Assembly: GCA_009995225.1 (NCBI GenBank)
Contig: JAACPW010000007.1
Span: forward strand, 100,239-164,238
Reading direction: 5' to 3'
DNA: 64,000 nt
Origin: Sphingomonadales bacterium
GTDB taxonomy: Bacteria; Pseudomonadota; Alphaproteobacteria; Sphingomonadales; Sphingomonadaceae
Under the pieces are notes generated by a model. That model was not told where the DNA came from. It saw only the letters and a list, made by a program, of their open reading frames with translations, and made no database searches. A program made the position numbers and the translations under genes. Below are positions 47,670-56,192 of the stretch, in pieces. Positions within the stretch are counted from its first letter, which is position 1. Every line of letters begins with the position of its first letter.

Positions 47670-48206
47670 ATGGCTCGCTGGTACATCATCCACGCTTACT
47701 CCGGTTTCGAGAACAAGGTGCGCGACGCGATCATTTCCGAAGCCGAACGTCTCGGCCTGTCGGAAGGCGTTGAAGAAGTGCAGGTGCCGACCGAGACCAT
47801 CACCGAAGTCAAGCGCGGCAAGAAGGTTCAGGTCGAGCGCAAGTTCATGCCCGGCTACGTGCTGGCTAAGCTCAACCTGACCGATGATGTCTATCACCTC
47901 GTCAAGAACACCCCCAAGGTCACCGGATTCCTGGGTTCCATGAACAAGCCGCAGCCGATTTCCGAACGCGAAGCATCGCGCTACTTCGGCGGTGTCGCCG
48001 ATGCGCAGGCTGCGCCCAAGCGCGAGATCAGCGTCGATTACGAGATCGGCGATTCGGTCAAGGTGCTGGACGGCCCGTTCGCCAGTTTCAACGGGATCGT
48101 GGAAGAGCTCGATTTCGACAAATCGAAGGTCAAGGTCAGCGTTTCGATCTTTGGCCGCGCCACCCCGGTGGAGCTCGATTTCGAGCACGTCGAACTGGCG
48201 AAATAA
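47670..48206 (+). CDS. nusG: Transcription termination/antitermination protein NusG
   Basis: A 178-residue elongation factor. The NGN domain starts with ARWYIIHAYSGFENKVRDAI and holds KFMPGYVLAKLNLTDD and GFLGSMNKPQPIS. The KOW domain has GDSVKVLDGPFASFNGIVEE and VSIFGRATPVELDFEHVEL. NusG bridges RNA polymerase with Rho or the ribosome. It is followed by a structured intergenic repeat rather than rplK. Confidence 0.96.
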   Translation: MARWYIIHAYSGFENKVRDAIISEAERLGLSEGVEEVQVPTETITEVKRGKKVQVERKFMPGYVLAKLNLTDDVYHLVKNTPKVTGFLGSMNKPQPISEREASRYFGGVADAQAAPKREISVDYEIGDSVKVLDGPFASFNGIVEELDFDKSKVKVSVSIFGRATPVELDFEHVELAK

Positions 48207-48213
48207 TGGTTGC

Positions 48214-48315
48214 GCAGCCCCGTCCGGGGCTGCGTCCTCTGCGCTGTCCCTCCGTCGCTACGCTCCTCCGGGCGCCTGCGGGCGGGCAGTCGCCCTTGCG
48301 GCCTCTTACGAGGCC
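48214..48315 (+). repeat. Two-hairpin intergenic repeat, copy B
   Basis: First hairpin GCAGCCCCG-TC-CGGGGCTGC (48214-48233), conserved core with CCTGCGGGCGGGC and GTCGCCCTTGCG, second hairpin GGCCTC-TTAC-GAGGCC (48300-48315). Both stems are perfect and differ in sequence from copy A at 26657-26752. It starts eight bases after the nusG stop. There is no U-run after either stem. Confidence 0.75.
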
Positions 48316-48351
48316 GGTTCAGTGCGCACATCGAGGCTGTGAAAGCGGCTC

Positions 48352-48552
48352 GTGAAGACCCGTCTTGGCATCTGTCAGCGCAAGCGCCGTTACGCCACTC
48401 GCGCGGAAGCTGACGCCGTTGCCCTGCGCGCCGACATCACCTTGCGCGCTTACAGGTGCGCGCTGTGCCGCCAGTTCCACCTCACCAGCCGCACCAAGGG
48501 GCTGAGGCCGCCGCGCGGTGTGGAAGATGGTGCCATCATCCGCCAGCCATAG
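48352..48552 (+). CDS. Small zinc-ribbon-like protein
   Basis: A 66-residue basic protein from a GTG. It carries KRRYATRAEADAVAL and AYRCALCRQFHLTSRTKG, so C36 and C39 with H43 and an earlier C8 form a possible zinc site. The C-x-x-C-x3-H-L-T-S pattern recurs in small uncharacterised bacterial proteins, often phage-linked. It has no Shine-Dalgarno of note. Function unknown; could bind nucleic acid. Confidence 0.6.
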   Translation: MKTRLGICQRKRRYATRAEADAVALRADITLRAYRCALCRQFHLTSRTKGLRPPRGVEDGAIIRQP

Positions 48553-48939
48553 GCCTGTGACCTGCCGGGCGGCGGCGGTCTTCGCATGATATTGAGGATT
48601 CGCTTCCGGTCCTCGCCCCCTCTCAACTGCGACTAGGCAGCAAGCTGCCAAGTCTCCGTATCTCTCCCGCAAGGGGAGAGAACTCTATGCCCGGCTTGGT
48701 GGCGATGCGCGCGGTTCGGCTTCCAGAACAATCCCGCCGAAGCCGTCTGGCAGTTTCCGGGATCGCAGCGAGCCAGCGCAAATGACTGCAATTGGGTGGA
48801 TTGGCGACTGTCGGCTTTGCGGCCTTGCCAGCGGCGATCAGCCGCTTGTAAAGCAGACCTTTATCTCTCCCGGCCATTCCCTGTAGGTTGGGCTAAAGGC
48901 CCGCTCTGGCATAGTCGGGCACATCGGGGGTCAAACGAA
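48553..48939. other. Noncoding accessory stretch with short repeats
   Basis: No gene is supported in these 387 bases. A hairpin CTCTCCC-GCAA-GGGGAGAG lies at 48662-48680. The segment at 48782-48800 is the second copy of the 19-base repeat found at 23033-23051 (one mismatch). The stretch separates the small zinc-ribbon gene from the lipoprotein gene and looks like inserted or degraded DNA. Confidence 0.5.
48782..48800. repeat. Short dispersed repeat, copy at 48.8 kb
   Basis: ATGACTGCAATTGGGTGGA matches the copy at 23033-23051 at 18 of 19 positions. A partly similar ATGTCTGC start occurs again at 49652. Its two good copies flank accessory genes on different parts of the window. Confidence 0.5.
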
Positions 48940-49620
48940 ATGATAGCGCGCAGGGGTGTTCTCGGGCTGTTGGGCGCGACCGTCGCAATCAGTCTGACGG
49001 GATGCGGCGCTTACAGCGGCGAATCCTACCGGTTCCGGATGACTGTCGAAGCCGAAACCCCGCAAGGCGTGGTGACGGGATCTTCGGTGTACGAGGTAAC
49101 CGCCAAAAAGTTAGTTCGTCTTACGTCAGAGGAACGCGCTGGAAGTGGCGGAACAAGGGGGCAGGCATTGATCCTCGACCTGCCCAGCGGACCAGTATTC
49201 GTAACGCTGAAGATGCCTGTTGCGGGCCACCACTTGGGCATCCGGGCGACGAAGGCTTTGCTTCCTGCAACGAGGTCTGGCGATATTGATGCTAACTTGG
49301 CGGCAGTTGACAAACTGGGAAGTTGGTTTGCCGACTACAAGGCTGAACTTCCGCGCGAAGACTGGCCGCTGATGGTTCGGTTTGGAGACATCAACGATCC
49401 CTCCAGCGTCGAGCGTGTGGAACCGGGCAGCAGGGGCATCAAGCGGATCTTCCTGGAAACCACCAGCGATGATGTGAGCGTGGGGATTGAAAAGAAGCTG
49501 GCATGGTTGCGTGACGCGTGGCGGCGTCTTGATCATCGCGGCGGTGTCGATTTTTCAGGAAATTCGTCTTTAGCAAAGCAAGTGACGCATGGTGATTTTA
49601 GTACGGAGCTCCCGAAATGA
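48940..49620 (+). CDS. Putative lipoprotein of unknown function
   Basis: A 226-residue protein. The N-terminal MIARRGVLGLLGATVAISLTGCGAYS has a twin-arginine-like RR and a lipobox LTGC. The body is a mixed alpha/beta protein with EAETPQGVVTGSSVYEVTAK near the start, recalling small DUF-type lipoproteins that appear next to phage or accessory genes. Codon use is less GC-biased than in nusG or rplK. It lies inside the insertion between nusG and rplK. The stop TGA overlaps the ATG of an 18-residue frame (ATGA). Confidence 0.7.
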   Translation: MIARRGVLGLLGATVAISLTGCGAYSGESYRFRMTVEAETPQGVVTGSSVYEVTAKKLVRLTSEERAGSGGTRGQALILDLPSGPVFVTLKMPVAGHHLGIRATKALLPATRSGDIDANLAAVDKLGSWFADYKAELPREDWPLMVRFGDINDPSSVERVEPGSRGIKRIFLETTSDDVSVGIEKKLAWLRDAWRRLDHRGGVDFSGNSSLAKQVTHGDFSTELPK

Positions 49621-49673
49621 GCAACGATCCCAAGGCCGATCTAGAGCAAATGTCTGCTTTCGGCGCATGTTAG
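49617..49673 (+). pseudogene. Truncated frame behind the lipoprotein gene
   Basis: The ATGA overlap with the lipoprotein stop starts a frame of 18 codons beginning MSNDPKADLE, then stopping at TAG. An overlapping start like this usually belongs to a translationally coupled partner, so this may be the stump of a second gene cut off where repeat-like sequence (ATGTCTGC and following) begins at 49652. The idea is inference; a genuine leader peptide is possible. Confidence 0.35.
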
Positions 49674-50145
49674 AACTAGCCGGTAGTTCCGGAATGGGGT
49701 CGATAGCTGAACGGCAGCTTCCGGCTGCAATCTGGCAAAAGCGGCCCTTCCGCCACCCGCTTGCCCGGTCACTGCGGGATCGCGACAGAGCTTTCCTACC
49801 GAGGGGCCAGCGGTAAAAGTGCGGCGCATGGCCTGCCGCGATCACCTCCTTTGCCGCACTTCATCATTGCCGATGGTGCATCCCAATCGGGGGGCTGTTT
49901 TCCGTTTCTGGACTGTGTCTCATGTGTCTCCAACAGCCGCGAACCTGAACGCGGGCGGGGGTTGGGGCGGGGTGCGCAGGCTTGCATTGCACAGCAGAAC
50001 CGCTATGCGCCCCGCTTCGCTGGCTCACGGGCCAGGCGATTCCGTGCGGGAGTCCCTGCAAATGCACGCAGCAGGGACGCTGGACCGCTTAACATGAGCC
50101 TGCGCTGGAAACAGCCGGGCAACAGTGCGACAGGAGTAAGGCCCC
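49674..50145. other. Gene-free stretch upstream of rplK
   Basis: These 472 bases hold no supported gene. 49696-49720 repeats a 25-base segment found at 23405-23430 with a few mismatches. 49893-49940 is the second copy of the 50-bp element at 2780-2829. The final part must hold the rplK promoter and RBS (AGGAGTAAGG before the ATG). Confidence 0.5.
49893..49940. repeat. 50-bp intergenic element, copy 2
   Basis: It shares GTGTCTCATGTGTCTCCAAC and most flanking bases (T-run, CGTTTC, GGAC, CAACAG-CGC) with 2780-2829 in the same orientation. It lies about 200 bases upstream of rplK. The two copies end with AACAGGCGC and AACAGCCGC respectively. Confidence 0.6.
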
Positions 50146-50577
50146 ATGGCCAAAAAAATTGAAGGCTATATCAAGTTGCAGGTGCCCGCCGGCTCTGCCA
50201 CGCCCTCGCCGCCGATCGGCCCGGCGCTGGGTCAGCGCGGCGTGAACATCATGGAATTCTGCAAGGCGTTCAACGCCTCGACGCAGGAAATGGAAAAGGG
50301 CATGCCGATCCCGACCGTCATCACGGTTTACGGCGATCGTTCGTTCACCTTCATCACCAAGACCCCGCCCGCGTCGTATTTCCTCAAGAAGGCGGCTGGC
50401 CTGAAGTCGGGTTCCAAGGAGCCCAGCAAGATTTCGGCCGGCACCATCAAGCAGTCGCAGATCAAGGAAATCGCGGAAGCCAAGATGGCCGATCTGAACG
50501 CAAACGACATTGATCAGGCGATGAAGATCATCGCCGGTAGCGCCCGTTCGATGGGCCTCGAAGTGGTGGAGGGCTAA
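50146..50577 (+). CDS. rplK: Ribosomal protein L11
   Basis: A 143-residue L11. The N-terminal [20 protein letters not shown] and [19 protein letters not shown] bind the GTPase centre, and the C-terminal domain ([20 protein letters not shown] and [11 protein letters not shown]) binds 23S rRNA. A strong AGGAG RBS precedes it. Four bases separate it from rplA. Normally it directly follows nusG; here about 1.9 kb intervene. Confidence 0.97.
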   Translation: MAKKIEGYIKLQVPAGSATPSPPIGPALGQRGVNIMEFCKAFNASTQEMEKGMPIPTVITVYGDRSFTFITKTPPASYFLKKAAGLKSGSKEPSKISAGTIKQSQIKEIAEAKMADLNANDIDQAMKIIAGSARSMGLEVVEG

Positions 50578-50581
50578 GCAC

Positions 50582-51274
50582 ATGACCAAGATCACCAAGA
50601 AGGCCAAGGCTCTGGCCGGTCTCGACCGCGAAAAGCTCTACACCGTTGACGAAGCGCTCGATCTGCTGCGTCAGCACAAGACCAAGTTCGACGAAACCGT
50701 CGAAGTGGCGATGAACCTCGGCGTCGATCCGCGTCATGCCGACCAGATGGTGCGCGGCATGGTGTCGCTGCCCTCGGGCACCGGTAAGGACGTCAAGGTT
50801 GCTGTGTTCGCGCGCGGCGACAACGCCGAAAAGGCCTTGGCTGCCGGCGCTGACAAGGTCGGCGCGGAAGACCTGATGGAAGACATGCTGGCAGGAAACC
50901 TCGATTACGACCGCGTGATCGCCTCGCCCGACATGATGGCCGTGGTGGGCCGCCTCGGCAAGACGCTCGGCCCCAAGGGCCTGATGCCGAACCCGAAGCT
51001 GGGCACCGTGACGCCGAACGTGGCGCAGGCGGTGAAGGATGCCAAGGGCGGCCAGGTGGAATACCGTGTTGAAAAGCAGGGCATCATCCACTCCGGCATC
51101 GGCAAGCTCAGCTTCTCGGACGATGCGTTGAAGGCGAACTTCAAGGCGCTGACCGAAGCGGTCGTGAAGTCCAAGCCTGCAGGCGCCAAGGGTAAGTATG
51201 TGCGCAAGGTCACGATGACCTCGAGCATGGGCCCGGGCCTCAAGGTTGACCTTTCGGAAGTCGAAGGGGCGTAA
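50582..51274 (+). CDS. rplA: Ribosomal protein L1
   Basis: A 230-residue L1 of the stalk. Landmarks are [58 protein letters not shown] and [20 protein letters not shown]1 also represses its own operon in many bacteria. The rplJ, rplL, rpoB and rpoC genes, which often follow, are absent: a terminator comes first. It is co-transcribed with rplK. Confidence 0.97.
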   Translation: MTKITKKAKALAGLDREKLYTVDEALDLLRQHKTKFDETVEVAMNLGVDPRHADQMVRGMVSLPSGTGKDVKVAVFARGDNAEKALAAGADKVGAEDLMEDMLAGNLDYDRVIASPDMMAVVGRLGKTLGPKGLMPNPKLGTVTPNVAQAVKDAKGGQVEYRVEKQGIIHSGIGKLSFSDDALKANFKALTEAVVKSKPAGAKGKYVRKVTMTSSMGPGLKVDLSEVEGA

Positions 51275-51354
51275 CCCTTGCGCCAGTCGGCGCATCGGTT
51301 CGCCGGTCTTGCGTTCCCGATGGGGGCACAAGGGCCGTTGAAATAGACTATCGC

Positions 51355-51389
51355 AAAAGGGCCGGGAGCGATCAGCCTCCGGCCCTTTT
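51355..51389 (+). terminator. Intrinsic terminator after rplA
   Basis: AAAAGGGCCGG pairs with CCGGCCCTTTT around a short loop that includes GAGCGATCAGCCT. The U-run follows the stem directly, so rplK-rplA transcription ends here. Confidence 0.9.
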
Positions 51390-51506
51390 GATCGTCCGCA
51401 ATACGTCATTGGCCCCCTTGTGTTTGCGCCGGGTCCGCCCATCTTTCGTGAAGACGCAGTGCCATTTGCCCTTCGTCAGCCGCATCCCATGAAAGAGGCT
51501 TGCTCA

Positions 51507-51824
51507 ATGCCCGTTCCTTCCGAACGCATAGCCGGGTGGCTATCGCCCAAGTGGCTGGTGGCCGGGGCCGCGCTTGCGGTGTTCGGGATCCTCACGAGCT
51601 ACGATCTGCGCCTGGGGCTTGCGGCGGGGGCATTGCTGGGCGTTGTCGGCGCGATGTGGCTGTATCTGGCGGTTCGATACGGTTCGCTCGGCGGCGCGCC
51701 TTCGCGCCGCACGGCTCTGGTCGCGCAGATTCGTGCGCGGGAAGCCAACCGCCGCAGCGCCGCAGCGCGCAATCCGGGCGCGTCAGCTGCGCAGGATCGC
51801 GCGGATCCGGCCGAGCGCCCCTGA
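51507..51824 (+). CDS. Small two-helix membrane protein
   Basis: A 105-residue protein. Two hydrophobic segments (about residues 13-30 and 35-55: WLVAGAALAVFGILTSY and LAAGALLGVVGAMWLYLAV) form a hairpin, then a basic, arginine-rich cytoplasmic tail. ATG at 51507 follows AAGAGG at proper spacing. The last 42 bases overlap the convergent acyltransferase gene. No family recognised; a membrane anchor is one guess. Confidence 0.65.
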   Translation: MPVPSERIAGWLSPKWLVAGAALAVFGILTSYDLRLGLAAGALLGVVGAMWLYLAVRYGSLGGAPSRRTALVAQIRAREANRRSAAARNPGASAAQDRADPAERP

Positions 51825-52682
51825 GCGCATCGCCAAGGTCTTGGCGCTCGTCACGCTCGCATCGAACCCGCCTCGAAGGCCCAGCAGCGTGCGGTTGGCG
51901 AAAGTCGGCTCCAGCAGCGCGAGGCTTGAACACGCCGCGGCATGCGTGCCGAACATCGCCTTGTGCGCGCCGTCCCCCTCGGTGAAGTCGAACCAGCGGA
52001 AGCGCCCTTCCGCGAACAGGCGCTCCAAGGCGTCCATCTGGAGCACGGTACCCACCGAAAGCCGCGCCCAGTCGGGATCATAGCCGAGATGGGCATAGAC
52101 CAGTGTCTGCCCGCAAACGGGCAGCGAGAGATAGGCCACGGGCTCTCTGCCAGCGTAAAGCAGGAAGGCGCGCATCCGGTCGGCCTCGGCCGTTTCCAGC
52201 ATCGTCCGGCGTGCGTCGGCGTCTTCGGGAAGGCCTGCCCCCAGCAACCGGGCCTGATAGGTGCGCGACGACAGCGGGAGCGCCACCGCGAGAAAGGCTT
52301 CGATTTCGGCAGGCGTGCGATGCTCGGTCATGGTGTATCCGCCGGCCTCATCCGCCAACTTCCTCGCCTTGCGCCGCAAGGTCGAACGGGTCTTGCCCGA
52401 GAACTGCGCCAGGTAGCCAGCAAAGCTCAGGCTCATATCAATGTAGTGGCGGCGGTAATCCTGCCGGCCGCCCGCGATGAAGCCCGGGTAATGCGCGGTT
52501 GCGTCGGCCAGGAACTCGATCGGGACCGAAAGGATGCGAACCCCGTCCCGCCCGCTTGGCGGGGCCGGGGGCAGCGCGCCCGCCAGCACAGCCTCCAGCC
52601 CGAAACTCCACGTCGCAAGCGCGCGCGGCACGCGCAGCAATCGGCGTGAGCCCAGGGTGAAGTCGATCGCGGCGCTCGCCAT
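51783..52682 (-). CDS. CelD/BcsL-type GNAT acyltransferase
   Basis: A 299-residue protein of the GNAT_acetyltr_2-like (PF13480) group that includes CelD. The DUF-style segment SLSFAGYLAQFSGKTRSTLRRKARKL is followed by AFLLYAGREPVAYLSLPVCG and LVYAHLGYDPDWARLSVG, then FRWFDFTEGDGAHKAMFG, all characteristic. Family members act in polysaccharide or peptidoglycan modification. Its start is nine bases behind the deacetylase stop in the same direction, suggesting a joint role in exopolysaccharide processing. Confidence 0.85.
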   Translation of the reverse strand: MASAAIDFTLGSRRLLRVPRALATWSFGLEAVLAGALPPAPPSGRDGVRILSVPIEFLADATAHYPGFIAGGRQDYRRHYIDMSLSFAGYLAQFSGKTRSTLRRKARKLADEAGGYTMTEHRTPAEIEAFLAVALPLSSRTYQARLLGAGLPEDADARRTMLETAEADRMRAFLLYAGREPVAYLSLPVCGQTLVYAHLGYDPDWARLSVGTVLQMDALERLFAEGRFRWFDFTEGDGAHKAMFGTHAAACSSLALLEPTFANRTLLGLRGGFDASVTSAKTLAMRSGALGRIRAILRS

Positions 52683-52690
52683 CCTGCGCC

Positions 52691-53671
52691 CTAGATCGCG
52701 CCGTACAGCGCGTTGGAGACCAATTGTTCGGCCATGCGCATGCCTGTGCGCATGGCGGTTGCAGGCAGCGGCTGTTGACAGGTGCCCGTCAGGCGCAACG
52801 CGGGCGGCATTTCGGCATAGCTTCCGGTCGTGACCCCGCGCATTGTCGCAAGGTTCCTGACCAGACCCGCAAAGCGGCGGCGCACGATGTGATTGACCGT
52901 CATTGTGCGACGATTGATGAGCTCGAAGGAATGGCTGACCACCGTGAAGCTGCTGCGCCTCGCATCGCGCGCATGGCGGACCGCGCCGAGCATCTCTCTG
53001 AGTGTGAGGGCTGTGATCTGGGCATGGCGCAGGCCGCCGCCCAGGGTGCCGATGGCACCGATCGGAACCTCGAGCACGCCCATGTGGCCCACCGGATCGC
53101 GGGTTTCCTGACCGAGCCCGATGCGGCACGCGCCTCGCCCGACGAGCGCGGGGCAGTGGCTGGTATCATAGGCGATCCCCATGGATGCCAAGGCGCGCAG
53201 CGTATCGTCATTGGCGCCATAGTTACCGGCGCGGAAGGCGATGGGTGCCGGTGCGCCTGCCGCCATCAGTGCAGCACGGGCAAATTCGAGGATTGCGCAC
53301 TGCTCCTCAAATGGAAAATCGGCAAGGTTCGTTCCCGTTGCTTTGGAAGCAAGCGGGTTGGCAGACCCTGCCAGCGCCAACCACTCGGTGTGACAATGCA
53401 GCTGCACATCTTGCCCTGCGGCAAGGATGGGGCCGACGATGTCCTCAATCGCTGCGACCCCCCAGACGAGCGCCGGCATCGGATCGACGAAAAACACCGC
53501 TTTCTGCCCGTAACGGTTCAGCAGATCGAGCTTGTGCGCGATACCCGCCGGCCCTTGCGGCGTGATGCAGGCAATCGAACGGGCAAAGTTGTCGGCCCGG
53601 TCAGCCGCGCCGGGGCCAGTATACAGTCCCGAGGAATACTCGGTGTCGATCGTGATGAACACGCGCGTCAT
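52691..53671 (-). CDS. Polysaccharide deacetylase-family protein
   Basis: A 326-residue NodB-like hydrolase. The catalytic aspartate and metal site appear as FITIDTEYSSG and VQLHCHTEWLAL, followed by PIAFRAGNYGANDDTLRAL, MGIAYDTSHCPALVG and a final VVSHSFEL histidine motif. Such enzymes remove acetyl groups from N-acetylglucosamine-containing polymers. No signal peptide is visible, so a cytoplasmic or precursor-level role is possible. It is the first gene of a deacetylase-GNAT pair. Confidence 0.88.
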   Translation of the reverse strand: MTRVFITIDTEYSSGLYTGPGAADRADNFARSIACITPQGPAGIAHKLDLLNRYGQKAVFFVDPMPALVWGVAAIEDIVGPILAAGQDVQLHCHTEWLALAGSANPLASKATGTNLADFPFEEQCAILEFARAALMAAGAPAPIAFRAGNYGANDDTLRALASMGIAYDTSHCPALVGRGACRIGLGQETRDPVGHMGVLEVPIGAIGTLGGGLRHAQITALTLREMLGAVRHARDARRSSFTVVSHSFELINRRTMTVNHIVRRRFAGLVRNLATMRGVTTGSYAEMPPALRLTGTCQQPLPATAMRTGMRMAEQLVSNALYGAI

Positions 53672-53727
53672 TGCGCATGGGGAATAGCGGCAAAGGGTTA
53701 AGACCCTGTAATACAGCCTCCTGCGCG

Positions 53728-54489
53728 TCAGATGCCGCCCGGTGTCACCATGTATCCGCTGTCAGTCAGCCTTTGGGTCAGGCTGTCGCAACAGCTTTTC
53801 AGGTCGTCGGCGCTGACCGACCGGACCACGAAATTGGCGCCGACCCGGCCTTCACGGAAGAAGGGGTAGGAGCCGATCTGGCAGGTGGCATGGGCCGCTT
53901 CTGTTTCGCGCAGCAATTCGGCGACCTCGCTTTCAGCGACCCAGCAGCCGAGCGTTTCGGTCAGCAACGGCGCGCCGCCCTCCAGTTGGCCGGTGAGCGC
54001 GTCGAGCATCCCGGCGGTGATATGTGGCACGCCCGCCATCAGAAACAGGTTGCCGCGACGAATGCCGGGTGCGCCCGACATGCGGTTGGGGATCAGCTCC
54101 GATCCGTCCGGCACCCGTGCCATCCGCAAGCGGCCCTCGTTAAGCCCGCCGCGCGACTCGTAATAGCGTTCCAGCAACGCGCGCGCCTCCGGGTGGATAA
54201 CCACCGGCACGCCCAGCGCGGCGGCGACGGCATCGACGGTGATGTCGTCATGCGTCGGGCCGATCCCGCCGGTGGTAAAGAGGTAATCATAGGCGGCGCC
54301 AAGGGCGTTGACCGCCTCGACAATGCGCGCCTCGATATCGGGCACCACCCGCACTTCGGCCAGGCGGATGCCTTGCACCTGCAACCAGCTTGCCACTTGC
54401 GCGATGTTCTTGTCCTGCGTGCGGCCGGACAGGATTTCGTCACCGATGACGATGAGGCCGGCGGTCCAGATTTTTTCGGGAGAGGTCAT
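53728..54489 (-). CDS. CinA-type competence/damage-inducible protein (MoCF domain)
   Basis: A 253-residue protein of the CinA N-terminal type. The molybdenum-cofactor-binding-like fold has LIVIGDEILSGRTQDKN, VPDIEARIVEAVNALG, FTTGGIGPTHDDITVDAVA and YYESRGGLNEGRL. The amidase/nicotinamide deamidase domain of full CinA is missing. Members act on pyridine nucleotide metabolites or have unknown roles. 59 bases separate it from the monooxygenase gene. Confidence 0.88.
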   Translation of the reverse strand: MTSPEKIWTAGLIVIGDEILSGRTQDKNIAQVASWLQVQGIRLAEVRVVPDIEARIVEAVNALGAAYDYLFTTGGIGPTHDDITVDAVAAALGVPVVIHPEARALLERYYESRGGLNEGRLRMARVPDGSELIPNRMSGAPGIRRGNLFLMAGVPHITAGMLDALTGQLEGGAPLLTETLGCWVAESEVAELLRETEAAHATCQIGSYPFFREGRVGANFVVRSVSADDLKSCCDSLTQRLTDSGYMVTPGGI

Positions 54490-54548
54490 GGCCCAAGGTT
54501 AGGCGAAGGCGAGCGCAATCGGAAGAGATTACAGCCCGCCTGGTGACC

Positions 54549-56072
54549 TTATTCTGCCGCTTCCAATTGTTCGCCCGATGCGCGCGCGTTCACACTCGCC
54601 CGCGTAAAGGTCAGGATGCCGTCGGTCAGCGGATCGTCCTTCATCCGCTTGCGATCCACGACATATTCCTGATTGAGCCGCCAGGGGTAGCTGATCGAAT
54701 TGCGCGGCATGATGTGCTTGCCGCGCTGGATATAGCCTGACGAGAAGTCGAATACGTCGTCTTCTGTAATCGCAGCCTCGCCCTCCGAAGTCAGCACCGG
54801 GGTGGCGATGGTGCTGCCGGTCTTGCGCATATGTTCGAGCACACGGCACACGTAATCGGAATTGATGTCCGCCCGCAGCGTCCAACTGGCGTTCAGATAG
54901 CCGAACACCACCGCAAGGTTGGGCAAGTTCGAGAACATGCAGCCCTTGTAATAAAACCGTTCATTGAAGGCGACAGGCGCTCCATCGACCGAAATCGCGA
55001 TCTTGCCAGCGACCGCCAGCTTCAGCCCCGTTGCCGTCACCACGATATCGGCAGGGATGAATGTCCCGTTGGTCAGCGTCACGCCGCCCTTCTCGAACCG
55101 CGCGATCTGGCCGGTCACGACATTGGCGCGTCCTGCCTTCATCGCGGTGAACAGATCCTGATCCGGCACCAGACACAGGCGCTGCTCCCATGGATTATAG
55201 GGCGGGGTGAAGCTGGCCTTGTCGTAATCGGGACCAAGTGCTTCCTCGATCTTCTTGTAAAGCGCGTCCTTCACCTTCTGCGGGTTGTCGCGCGCCAGCT
55301 TGAAGCTGAAATCCTGCATCTTGATATTCTTGAAACGCGTCAGCCGGTAAGCCAGCTTTTCAGGCATGATCTTGCGCAGGAAGTTCGCGAAGGCATCCTT
55401 GGCCGGACGCGAGAACATCCATGTGGGGGTGCGCTGCAGCATGGTGACGTGCGCGGCCTCGCGCGCCATGGAAGGAACGATGGTGACGGCCGTCGCGCCC
55501 GATCCGATCACCACGACATTCTTGTCCTTGTAGTCCAGATCATCGGGCCAGAACTGCGGGTGCAGCACCTGCCCTTCGAATTCGCCGAAATCAAAGCCGG
55601 GATCATAGGGCTCGTCGTAATCGTAATAGCCGGCGCCCAGATAGACGAAATTCGCCGTCATGTGCGTGCGCGTGCCATCGGCCGTTTCCAGCTCGACATG
55701 CCAGCGCGCCTCATCGTGGCGGAAATCGGCGCTGATCACCTTGTGGCCGAAACGGATGTTCGGACGGATGCCGCGTTCGTCCACGATCTGATCCAGGTAA
55801 TCGAGGATCGCAGGTGCATCCGCGATGCTCTTTTCATGGCGCCAGGGTTCGAAATCGAAGCCCAGCGTATGCATATCGCTGTCCGAGCGGATACCGGGGT
55901 AGCGGAACAGATCCCACGTGCCGCCGAGATTGTCGCGGCGCTCGACGATGCAATAGGAATGGTGCGGGGCTTTCATCCCCATGTGCGCGGCCATCCCGAT
56001 CCCGGATATCCCGGCACCGACGATCAGCACGTCGAAATCTGCCACCTCTGGCTTTGACGGTGTTGCAAGCAT
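54549..56072 (-). CDS. Type I Baeyer-Villiger/flavin-containing monooxygenase
   Basis: A 507-residue FAD/NADPH monooxygenase. The FAD motif is VGAGISGIGMAAHMG, followed by GGTWDLFRYPGIRSDSDMH. The NADPH motif is VVIGSGATAVTIVPSM. The BVMO fingerprint FxGxxxHxxxW is exact in FEGQVLHPQFWP. It is expected to insert oxygen next to a carbonyl (ester formation) or to oxidise N/S atoms. The TonB receptor that is divergent from it and the nearby beta-oxidation genes suggest a role in hydrophobic-compound use; the substrate is unknown. Confidence 0.93.
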   Translation of the reverse strand: MLATPSKPEVADFDVLIVGAGISGIGMAAHMGMKAPHHSYCIVERRDNLGGTWDLFRYPGIRSDSDMHTLGFDFEPWRHEKSIADAPAILDYLDQIVDERGIRPNIRFGHKVISADFRHDEARWHVELETADGTRTHMTANFVYLGAGYYDYDEPYDPGFDFGEFEGQVLHPQFWPDDLDYKDKNVVVIGSGATAVTIVPSMAREAAHVTMLQRTPTWMFSRPAKDAFANFLRKIMPEKLAYRLTRFKNIKMQDFSFKLARDNPQKVKDALYKKIEEALGPDYDKASFTPPYNPWEQRLCLVPDQDLFTAMKAGRANVVTGQIARFEKGGVTLTNGTFIPADIVVTATGLKLAVAGKIAISVDGAPVAFNERFYYKGCMFSNLPNLAVVFGYLNASWTLRADINSDYVCRVLEHMRKTGSTIATPVLTSEGEAAITEDDVFDFSSGYIQRGKHIMPRNSISYPWRLNQEYVVDRKRMKDDPLTDGILTFTRASVNARASGEQLEAAE

Positions 56073-56192
56073 GACGGGCCTCTCTCTCCCTTATTTGATG
56101 CCGATGTAACCACAGGCCTTGCGCAAAAGCGAGTCTTGAATGGCAATCTGCAACTGACCTTGGCTGCGCAGGCATGAGGGCAGGGAGAAGGG

